Below, piece by piece: positions 1 through 8,110 of a DNA stretch of 64,000 nucleotides. Below the pieces are notes generated by a model. That model ran no database searches. It saw nothing but the letters and a program-made list of their open reading frames with translations, and was not told the DNA's origin. Position numbers and translations under genes: made by a program. The stretch's first letter is position 1; every line of letters starts with the position of its first letter. The stretch comes from Lantana camara (Eukaryota; Streptophyta; Magnoliopsida; Lamiales; Verbenaceae). Location: assembly GCA_037501455.1 (NCBI GenBank), contig CM074856.1, positions 88,796,001-88,860,000 of the forward strand. The letters run 5' to 3'.

Positions 1-2
1 TT

Positions 3-1505
3 AGAGCTCGAGTTTCCAATATCTCCATTTATCCGGACTTAAAGTACAGAATGTTTGAGGCTCAAGGAAAGGATCCGGGAGTTCAGAGATTGGTCTCTAA
101 GGCTAGAGAGGATCCGGAGAGTCCATTTGGGTTCGATGAAACCGGTCTTCTTCGTTTCAAGAACCGAGTAGTAGTACCCGATGATTTGAAAAGGGTATTG
201 CTCGAGGAAGCTCACAAGTCAGCTTACTCAATTCACCCTGGAGGGAATAAGATGTACCAGGATCTCAAACAGTATTATTGGTGGCGTGGGTTGAAGAAGG
301 ATGTAGCAGAGTTTGTGAAGCACTGCCTCACTTGTCAGAAAGTGGAAGCCGAACACCAGAAACCGGGAGGTCTTCTTCAGCCGTTACCTATTCCTGAGTG
401 GAAGTGGGAACAGGTGACGATGGATTTTATATCCGGGTTACCTAGAGTGAAGGGTGGATTCGATGGTATTTGGGTGATTGTGGATCGCCTGACAAAGTCT
501 GCTCATTTTCTACCGGTCAGAATGTATTTCAAGATTCGGAAGTTGGCTGAGATTTACAACCGGGAGATTGTACGGCTTCATGGTATTCCGGTGAGTATTG
601 TTTCGGACCGAGATCCCCGTTTCACTTCGAAGTTATGGCAAGAGTTACAAGAGTTGTTGGGTACAAAGCTTCAGTTCAGTACGGCGTTTCATCCACAAAC
701 TGATGGGCAATCTGAGAGGGTTATTCGGTATTTGGAAGATCTACTTCGAGCTTGTACCTTGGATTTCCAAACTTCGTGGCATGATCAACTTCCTTTGGTG
801 GAGTTCGCCCACAATCACAGCTTTCAAGCAACGATTGGTATGGCTCCGTATGAATTGCTATATGGGCGAAAATGTCGATCACCGTTATTCTTTGATTGGG
901 AAGAGTGGAAATGGTCAAAACAGGAAGGAGTCAAGAAAGGGAGAAAGCTTGAGAAATCTTCTAAGGCTGTCGAAGCCATGACTGAGAAAATTCGAATTAT
1001 ACAACACCGGATGAAGGCTGCTCAAGATAGACAGAAGAGTTACACTGATATTCGTCGGAGGGATCTCAAATTTGAAGTGGGGGATCGGGTTTTCTTGAAG
1101 GTATCTCCTCGAAAGGGATTTTCTAGAATTGGAAAGGGAGGAAAGTTGAATCCCCGTTACCTAGGTCCGTTTGAGGTTATTGAGAGAATTGGAGAAGTAG
1201 CCTATCGAGTGGACCTACCACCTAATCTTACCGGAATTCACAATGTTTTTCATGTATGTCAACTCAGAAAGTATTATCCGGATGAAACAGAAATTCTCCC
1301 CGTTGAAGAAGTGGAGTTGGAACCGGATTTATCTTTTGTACAGAAGCCGGTCAGAATACTGGACAGGAAATATCAAGAGTTGAGGAATCGGAATATTCCT
1401 ATGGTCAAGGTGTTGTGGCGAAGTGATAAAACCGAAGAGATAACTTGGGAGCCGGAAGAGAAGATGCAAAGGTTCCATCCAGAATTGTTTATTTCCGATC
1501 AGTGA
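3..1505 (+). CDS. Partial Pol: integrase with chromodomain-like C-terminus
   Basis: The reading frame is open from base 3, beyond the first ATG at 51, and matches the gypsy-1b polyprotein from about residue 999 onward, so this is the C-terminal part of a longer Pol and ATG 51 is not a real start. Visible in order: integrase zinc-binding H..H and CLTC; the catalytic core with D in MDFISGL (codon at 423), D in SDRDPRF and E in DGQSERV; a basic [16 protein letters not shown] segment; and a chromodomain-like end ([17 protein letters not shown]). It ends in TGA at 1503-1505. No internal stop is present. Integrase would join element cDNA to host DNA in the nucleus; the chromodomain-like end may guide site choice (known for chromoviruses, inferred here). 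Confidence 0.9.
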   Translation, partial: RARVSNISIYPDLKYRMFEAQGKDPGVQRLVSKAREDPESPFGFDETGLLRFKNRVVVPDDLKRVLLEEAHKSAYSIHPGGNKMYQDLKQYYWWRGLKKDVAEFVKHCLTCQKVEAEHQKPGGLLQPLPIPEWKWEQVTMDFISGLPRVKGGFDGIWVIVDRLTKSAHFLPVRMYFKIRKLAEIYNREIVRLHGIPVSIVSDRDPRFTSKLWQELQELLGTKLQFSTAFHPQTDGQSERVIRYLEDLLRACTLDFQTSWHDQLPLVEFAHNHSFQATIGMAPYELLYGRKCRSPLFFDWEEWKWSKQEGVKKGRKLEKSSKAVEAMTEKIRIIQHRMKAAQDRQKSYTDIRRRDLKFEVGDRVFLKVSPRKGFSRIGKGGKLNPRYLGPFEVIERIGEVAYRVDLPPNLTGIHNVFHVCQLRKYYPDETEILPVEEVELEPDLSFVQKPVRILDRKYQELRNRNIPMVKVLWRSDKTEEITWEPEEKMQRFHPELFISDQ

Positions 1506-1526
1506 ATCTGGGGACCAGATTCTTCT

Positions 1527-1540
1527 AAGGGGGGGAGAGT
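1527..1540 (+). promoter_or_regulatory. Polypurine tract of gypsy-1a
   Basis: AAGGGGGGGAGAG followed by T, directly before the LTR start. It is the plus-strand DNA primer site, with the same sequence and position as in gypsy-1b at 12629-12642. Confidence 0.85.
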
Positions 1541-4012
1541 TGTAACGCCCCAAATTCCGGAAGTTCAGGTAAGCACGCCACGTGCGGGTCTTCGGGAGTT
1601 GTGGGTTTAATTTTATCTCCATTATAATATTATGTGCATAATACATTCCTATGTATTTATATGAATTAACTTTTAATGTGAAATTCGTGAATTATGTGAT
1701 AATGTGTTTAATTGTATTACATGACTTACTTGATCGTTTTATAAATTTATGGACTTAATTGCATCCTCATGAATTGGGAGTTAGATGTTTAATTATTAAA
1801 GATGATACTTGATTGCATTCATTTAAATGCATGAGGGACTAATATGCAATTAGGTTGGTATTAGGCATGTAGTGGATGATATAATATATCATATATGCAT
1901 TCTTCTCCCACACACTCTCATACATTACATTACCTACAAGAGAACATCACACACACACCTAGTAAGAATCGGTTTTTACACCTTCAAGAGAGGAAGGAAG
2001 ATTTCATCTAATCTCAATCTATAATTGAAGAACTTTGGAGCTAAGATCATCAACATCATCACATCTTCATCTCATCATTTCTTTTCCTTCATTTCAAGGT
2101 ATATATGGAAGCATTGCTTGAGCTATTGATTAATTGGTTGAGTAGGGTTTGATGATTGATTGATGCTTTCATGTTTATTCTTGACTAGAAGCATGTTTAG
2201 GTCTTTTTCCCTTCAAGACTTGCATGAAACATGAAGTTATAAGGAAGTTGGGTTATATGAAATTTTATGGGTTTCTTTTGGTGAATCTTGATGATCAATG
2301 TATGATATGGGTATATATGTTAGATATTATTGTGCTTCAAGTATTTCCTCAAGTTTTGATTTCATTTGTTGGTTGAGATTTGGTGTTTGGGTTGGTTTTG
2401 CATGGAAACCCCTGTTTTCTCCCCTGTTTTTCTGTTACACACAGATGACACGGGCGTGTCATCTTTGCTTTGTGTTGCATGACACGGGGGTGCATGTTGG
2501 CTGGTTTGGTTTTTCTGTACCGTGACACGGGGGTGTCACGGTTTGCCTTGCGTTGGTGACACGGGCGTGTCACCTTCCTTTTCACGCTTTTGGTCCAATG
2601 TACCGTGACACGGGGGTGTCACGGTTTAGTGTATTTTGGTGACACGGGCGTGTCACCCTCTGTTTTCATGCATATTGTTTTGCGTGCATGGCTGTACGTG
2701 TATGTGTTATATATACTTGGTTTATTGATAATCATGCTCTTATTTGACATTCACTAAATCGTTATTGCATAACTTATTGGTGCATGACTTTGCCGTTCGT
2801 CATAATTGGTTCATTCGAGTCGAGTCTTATTTCACACTTGTCCTTGTTGCACAGATCACGGTCCCGGTTTCGAGGAGCCCGCTCCGTAGGGTGCTCTCTT
2901 GCTTCCTTTTTGGTTCGTTGTTAAGGTGAGGTTTAAATTTTAGATAAATAGAACCCTTACAACCCCTATATGACTATTTCGGCCAAACGTATATATATAT
3001 ACCTATAGTTTGCGAACTTTATGATTTGACAAAACCGATGGATTGATTGATTGATTGATTGACGGATTGATTATTTTGGTGAGTCATTGAATTGCACTGT
3101 GGGCTCGAGAATAGTGGCTCGAGCCAACCGAGAAAGCATGGGCTGACGGGTAACTCGAGTGCTATCCTCACCAAACTGGGATGACCCCTGAACCCCCTAG
3201 GATATTAGGGGAGGAAGGAGTTCCGGGCTTAGCGATTCATGTACCCTCTGCCCAGACTGATTGGATGGTGGGGCCTTGCAATCCCACCATCACCCGGAGG
3301 GAGAAGGAGTCACTGAAACTGCTAATTGTGCACAGTAAATAATTGCTTGATCACCTAATCACCTGATAATTGATTGACTGTACACGGTCGGAGTAAGGTT
3401 GGAGAATTGCCCTCACTCGCCGGGCCACATATTGATTGTATTGAACTGAATTAATTGATAAATTGAATTAGTTGTAACCTCGGGCGATAGTATCTTTTGA
3501 TTTTAATACTTGGGTTGTGATTTTCTAAAATTATTACCCGAGATTATAACTTGCATGTATGTGCGCATATATATTTATTTATACCCCTCGCTCAGTCCGT
3601 TTGGACTGACACCTCAACTTTTCAGTTTTGCAGGTTCGTGCTAGGCGGGAATTAGAGTCTCGTGTCTTTTATTCGGGTCTAGCACCGCACCTTCATACAT
3701 TGTACTTGTGTTGATACTAGTTATTTTGTAGTATATCTTGAATCATACTTGGATTGATATTGTAATGATATGAATTGTCGGTACCTATAAGTAAATATGT
3801 AAATATGGTACCTATATGTATTGAATGCTTTTGCTTCCGCTATTTTATCGCTCTGAGTTGTTTTGGTTTTATTTGAGGGTACCCGCCTAGCCTAGTGTTT
3901 TTTTATTGTCTCCCGTTCGCTATAGTTTCGGTTCACGTATGGATTATTCGTTTCATATGTGGATTGGGACTGTAGTGCGGGGGATGTGGCGCCTGGCGTT
4001 CCGGGTGCTACA
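1541..4012 (+). repeat. 3' LTR of gypsy-1a
   Basis: 2472 bp, starting TGTAACGCCC and ending GTGCTACA. It is a diverged sister of the gypsy-1b LTRs (2478 bp). It contains the same candidate splice signals: donor at 2099 (AAG/GTATAT), acceptor ending 2854 (GTTGCACAG), a 71-nt middle exon 2855-2925, donor at 2926 (AAG/GTGAGG) and acceptor ending 3633 (TTTGCAG). The hairpin CAGTCC-GTTT-GGACTG is at 3593-3608. A (GATT)n run lies around 3040-3062. The small ORFs inside (for example 2298-2525) are not conserved as protein and are not called. Confidence 0.92.
2443..2657. repeat. Palindrome array in gypsy-1a LTR (GTGACACGGGCGTGTCAC type)
   Basis: Six copies of an inverted repeat with core GTGACAC-(G/C)n-GTGTCAC lie within about 215 bp. 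Perfect arms are visible at 2443-2464 (AGATGACACG/CGTGTCATCT), 2519-2542 and 2602-2625 (ACCGTGACAC/GTGTCACGGT, loop GGGG), 2555-2574 and 2638-2657 (GGTGACACG/CGTGTCACC). One copy near 2479-2496 is degenerate. Flanking bases differ between copies but change together on both arms. The array lies inside the first candidate LTR intron. Confidence 0.85.
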
Positions 4013-4534
4013 GTTTGTAATGCATGATAGTTAAAAATGATTTGCAGACGATCATATGAATAAAAGTTTCAGGTAAGAGCACATAATACACATAATACCT
4101 TTAGCAAGGGTAAGACATACAAAGGCATAGGAAGTCATTATGTTATTTTGCCAGTCCTACTGGTATCTTGAAGCAATTCTAATAACTTAAGATTTGAACG
4201 ATTTAGAAAGTGTAAGTGAAGTGTTTCCATGAATTAGGAATACTAGTATGATGGAGGAGATGCAGATCTTGCAACCAAATCTACCAAGAATTTGATAATT
4301 TTGAAGAGTACTGAAGGATTTGATAAAACTTAGGATTTTGGTGTGGGTTAAGACTGTATGCTTGACTTGATCGAGGAAGGGTTTTAGTACTACAATTGTA
4401 ACAAATCACATGCTGGTCGACCGCCCCAACAGTGATTGATCACAATTTAAGCACTAAAGAGACGAGAGTACATATAAGAGTCTATGAATGATGAACCCTA
4501 GATTTCCGCAACCTGGCTATGATACAACTTTAAT
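4013..4534 (-). mobile_element. Leader of minus-strand gypsy-3b
   Basis: Read on the minus strand, the LTR end at 4535 is followed by a decayed primer-binding site (about 4517-4530; TTGTATCATAGCC against the expected TGGTATCAGAGCC). About 365 nt further on is GCTTCAAGATACCAG (plus coordinates about 4161-4176), also found in the gypsy-3a leader at 44223-44238. It therefore belongs to a minus-strand gypsy-3 relative; gypsy-1a is inserted into it at 4012/4013. No coding sequence is visible. The distance from LTR to the shared motif is about 850 nt shorter than in gypsy-3a because the accessory ORF is absent here. Confidence 0.75.
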
Positions 4535-5392
4535 TGTAGCGCCTCCCCAACACTACAACCCCGCACCGCAATACTCCCTGAGTGGAGGTTAGACCCTACA
4601 CTCTGGAAATACTACGGCGAACGGTCAGAATAATATATGAATGGAGTATATGTCACAGTGCAGCGGAAGATAAAGAGATTCAACTTTACCAATGAACGGG
4701 GAGGATAACGTATAATGAGCAAGGATTATCATTATTGATCAAAGTAGTTCGCAAAAGAGTACAACAGGTTGACATGCAAGGACAAAGTATGAGATGGTTT
4801 GTTTCTACAGAGAGTAGGCTCAAGACAGTGCACTCTTAGGATCGGATCCCACCTATGGCTGTAATTCTTCAAGATACCTCTAGTTGTCGTTCGTTGATTC
4901 CTGAAATCATACATTTTAAAATTGGCGAGAGGGTTAGTCAAAGTGACTAAGTGACGGCGGTATAGTAGTTTATAGATACATGTATATGTGTATATATATA
5001 TTTATATGATCTTGAAGATCTTGATCTAAAATAATAGCAATAGAATATAACAAATAGGAAACGGTTCATAATAATTGTTGAAATAGGGATAGGGGTAATT
5101 GGGAATCTTTGTAGAAATATGAACCGTTTGTAACAAGAACTTTAATGCCCGCAAGCTAGGCCTCTCCATCCGTAACTCCTTAAATAATTGATAAAATATT
5201 AACGGCGTTGATCAGGATACCGATACTTCAATAAAACCAATATGATAATAACTCCGCTACTTGATGTCAATAGGGGAGCAAACCCTAGATACCACGAACA
5301 CGATTCGGGAGGCAGCTATCTCTCCCTCATACCTTGGGGTGGAGTAACTAACCTCCAGTAAAATCACTACCAAGAGGTGGTGGCAGTCCGCA
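4535..5392 (-). repeat. gypsy-3b LTR, segment 3 (U5 end), minus strand
   Basis: The reverse complement matches the end of the gypsy-3a LTR (for example 42601-43014), with terminal TGTAGCGCC at 4535 on the plus strand. It keeps the 17-bp hairpin TTAGTCA-nnn-TGACTAA at 4934-4950 and the acceptor TTTCAG just past it. Divergence from gypsy-3a is clearly larger than between the gypsy-3a LTRs, so this is an older copy or subfamily. Gypsy-1b interrupts it after the target CCGCA (5388-5392). Confidence 0.85.
5388..5392. repeat. Left TSD of gypsy-1b (CCGCA)
   Basis: CCGCA directly before the 5' LTR is repeated as 15121-15125 directly after the 3' LTR: a 5-bp target-site duplication. Confidence 0.93.
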
Positions 5393-6300
5393 TGTAACGC
5401 CCCAAATTCCGGATGTTCAGGTAAGCACGCCACGTGCGGGTCTTCGGGTGTTGGGAGTTTAAGTTTATATATTTACTTGTTTATTACGATTTCATTATAT
5501 TATTGTGTGCCTTATACATTCCTATGTATTTATACGAATTAATTTTTAATATGAATTCGTGAATTAAGTGACAATGTGTTTAATTGTATTTTGTGACCTT
5601 AATTGATCATTCTTGAAATTATGGACTCAATTGCATGACTTGGATTGGAGCTAATTGATCTTTTAGGTAGGAATATTACTTGATTGCATTCATTTAAATA
5701 ACCTAGGGACTTGTTTGCAAAGTGGAGGATATATTATAGCTAGTATATGCATTCATCCTCCTCACTCTCATACATTACATACACACAAGAGAACTCACAC
5801 ACACACCTAGTGAAGACCGATCAAAACACCTTCAAGAGAGGAGGAAGAACTCATCTCATCATCCAAGCTATTTTGAGGAACTTTGGAGCTAGTAGCATCA
5901 ACATCTTCATCTCTTCATCTCATCTCATTCTTCATTCATTTCCAGGTATATATGGAAGCATTGCTTGAATCTCTTGATTGATTATATGAGTAGGGTTTGT
6001 TGTTAGAGAGATGCTTTCATGGTTATTATTGTATAGAAGCATGTTTAGGTCCTTTTTCCCTTCATTTCTTGCATGAAACATGAGTTATGTGAAAGTTGGA
6101 GTATGTGGATAATTATGGGGTTTTGGGGCTTAATTCTTGGTGATTGAATGTTATTTCTTGGTTGGATGGATGAATACTTGAAGTATGATGCTTGTATGAA
6201 GTGTTTTAACAATTGTTATGGTTGGTGTTTGGAATCTTTTTGGTTTGGAGTTGGTTTTTGCATGAAACCCCTGTTTTTTTCCCTGTTTTTCTGTCACGCA

Positions 6301-6516
6301 CAGGTGACACGGGCGTGTCACCTTTGCTTTGTTTTGGGTGACACGGGGGTGCAGGCTGGCCGGTGTGGTTTTTCTGTACCGTGACACGGGCGTGTCACCC
6401 TTGCCTTGTTTCGGTGACACGGGCGTGTCACCTTGTTTTGCAAGTTTTTATTCCGCTGTACCGTGACACGGGCGTGTCACGGCTTAGTGTAATTTTGTGA
6501 CACGGGCGTGTCACTC
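6301..6516. repeat. Palindrome array in gypsy-1b 5' LTR
   Basis: Six units of GTGACACGGGCGTGTCAC lie in about 215 bp, one degenerate (about 6339-6352). Arms extend past the core with matched flanks, for example AGGTGACACG/CGTGTCACCT at 6302-6323 and CCGTGACACG/CGTGTCACGG near 6463-6482. The homologous first unit in gypsy-1a has AGATGACACG/CGTGTCATCT, a paired G:C to A:T change. The array lies inside candidate intron 1 (5946-6708) and is repeated in the 3' LTR at 13551-13766. Confidence 0.88.
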
Positions 6517-7441
6517 CCTGTTTTCTTGCATATTGTTTTGCATGCTTGGGTTGTACGTGTATGTGTTATATACTTGGGTTATTGACATCATGCTCGTATT
6601 TGACATTCATTAATCGTATTGCATAACATACTGGTGCATGACTTTGCCGTTCGTCATAATTGGTTCATTCGAGTCGAGTCTTATTTCACACTTGTCCTTG
6701 TTGCACAGATCACGGTCCCGGTTTTGAGGAGCCCGCTCAGTAAGGTGCTCTCTTGCTTTCTTTTGGTCGGCTGGTCAGGTGAGGTTTAAATTCTAGATAA
6801 ATAGAACCCTTACAACCCCTATGTGACTATTTCGGCCAAAATGTATATATATATCTATAGTTTGCGAACCTTATGACTTTCAAACGATTTGATAAATTAA
6901 TTGATTGATTGACGGATTGACGGTATTGGGCGAGTATTGAATTGCACTGTGGGCCCGAGGATAGTGGCTCGAGCCAACCGGGAAAGCATGGGCTGACGGG
7001 TAACTCGAGTGCTATCCTCACCAAATGGGATGACCCCTGAACCCCCTAGGAGATTAGGGGAGGAAGGAGTTCCGGGCTTAGGGATTCATGTACCCTTTGC
7101 CCAGACTGATTGGATGGTGGGGCCTTGCAATCCCACCATCACCCGGAGGAAGAAGGATGGACTGAAACTGCTAATTGTGCACAGTAAGTAATTGCTTGAT
7201 CACCTAATCACCTAATAAATTGATTGATTGTACACGGTCGGAGCAAGGTTGGAGAATTGCCCTCACTCGCCGGGCCACATATTGATTGTATTGAACTGAA
7301 GTAATTGGTAAATGGAATTAGTTGTAACCTCGGGCGATAGTATCTCTTTTAACCTATTAGATTGTATTGTTTTTCTAAAAACTATTACCCGAGATTACAA
7401 CTTGCATGTATGTGCGCATATATTTATTTATACCCCTCGCT

Positions 7442-7457
7442 CAGTCCGTTTGGACTG
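7442..7457 (+). promoter_or_regulatory. Conserved hairpin before LTR acceptor 2 (gypsy-1b)
   Basis: CAGTCC-GTTT-GGACTG, a 6-bp stem. It ends in CTGAC, a fair plant branch-point match, 25-30 nt upstream of the candidate acceptor TTTGCAG (ending 7483). Counterparts: 3593-3608 and 14692-14707 (same family), 29226-29237 (gypsy-4), 42635-42651 and 54049-54065 (gypsy-3a), 4934-4950 (gypsy-3b, minus). Confidence 0.6.
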
Positions 7458-7878
7458 ACACCTCAACTTTTCAGCTTTTGCAGGTTCGTGCTAGGCGGGA
7501 GTTAGAGTCTAGCCTGTCTTTTACTCGAGTCTAGCACTTCACCTTCATATTGTAGCTCATGTATTGACATTTCTTATATTTTGTATTATGCTTTACCTAA
7601 TACTGGAGGTGATATTGGATTGTATGAATTGCTGGTATCTAATAATAAATATGTAAATATGGTATCTATAGGTATTGAATGTTTTGCTTCCGCTATTTTA
7701 TTGTTCTGAGTTGTTTTGGTATTGATTGAGGGTACCCGCCTAGCCCTAGCTCTTGAGTTTTATTGTCTCCCGTTCGCTATAGTTTCGGTTCATGTATGGA
7801 TTGCCCCGTTTCATACGTGGATTGAGGCTATAGTGCGGGGGATGTGGCGCCTGGCGTTCCGGGTGTTACATCCCAAGG

Positions 7879-7890
7879 TGGTATCAGAGC
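7879..7890 (+). promoter_or_regulatory. Primer-binding site of gypsy-1b
   Basis: TGGTATCAGAGC, an exact match to the complement of the plant initiator tRNA-Met 3' end, 8 nt after the 5' LTR. It primes minus-strand cDNA synthesis. Confidence 0.93.
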
Positions 7891-8110
7891 CCGGTTGCAA
7901 AACCGCGGCTCTAGTGTCGTGTCTGTGAGTCTAAGTCGCACGGCATAGGATTAATTGATTATTTGAGAGTCTTGCAACCTGTTTGAACTTATTTGATTTT
8001 ATTGGACGTGCTTGGATTAGGTGACTATGTGGTTGGATTACATTGTGTGTTGTAATTACACTCATTGCACTTGTTAATCAAGCATGCATGTATAGTGTTC
8101 GAGTTTCAGG
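7891..8110 (+). other. Leader between PBS and gag of gypsy-1b
   Basis: 220 nt non-coding leader. It contains GTGAGT at 7925-7930 and GAGTTTCAG ending at 8109, directly before the gag ATG, so it could hold a 185-nt intron (7925-8109). Gypsy-3a has the same arrangement (44246-44378). Splicing is an inference from site matches only. Confidence 0.45.

Larger units (their letters stand above)
1..4012 (+). mobile_element. gypsy-1a, 3' part of a Ty3/gypsy retrotransposon
   Basis: The window opens inside pol of a plus-strand Ty3/gypsy element, runs through the polypurine tract and ends with a complete 3' LTR (TGTAACGCCC...GTGCTACA). Gag, protease, reverse transcriptase and the 5' LTR lie left of the window. 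Coding and LTR sequence match gypsy-1b at 5393-15120 closely, so both belong to one family. It sits in the leader of a minus-strand gypsy-3 relative that resumes at 4013. The right-hand TSD would be 4013-4017, but the left one is outside the window, so it is untested. Long LTRs (about 2.5 kb) and a chromodomain-like C-terminus suggest the Tekay/Del chromovirus clade (inference). Confidence 0.93.
5393..7870 (+). repeat. 5' LTR of gypsy-1b
   Basis: TGTAACGCCC...GTGTTACA, 2478 bp. A weak TATA-like stretch is at about 5730-5740, followed by a CT/CA-rich start-like region. Candidate splice sites: donor 5946 (CCAG/GTATAT), acceptor ending 6708 (GTTGCACAG), middle exon 6709-6778 (70 nt), donor 6779 (TCAG/GTGAGG), acceptor ending 7483 (TTTGCAG). 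The terminal region has CCCGTTCGC pairing potential with GCGGGGGATGTG near the end. Short ORFs inside (for example 5747-5968, 6148-6384) recur only because the LTR is duplicated. Confidence 0.95.

Noticed and set aside
6148..6384. Small ORFs repeated exactly in both gypsy-1b LTRs (also 5747-5968, 6151-6420, 7009-7191)
   Set aside because: Identity is due to LTR duplication; gypsy-1a shows frame-breaking differences at the same sites, so protein conservation is not supported.
6301..6516. Evenly spaced palindromic repeats resembling a CRISPR array
   Set aside because: They lie inside plant LTRs, spacers are conserved between LTR copies and flanking cas genes are absent; copies differ at the flanks in paired fashion.
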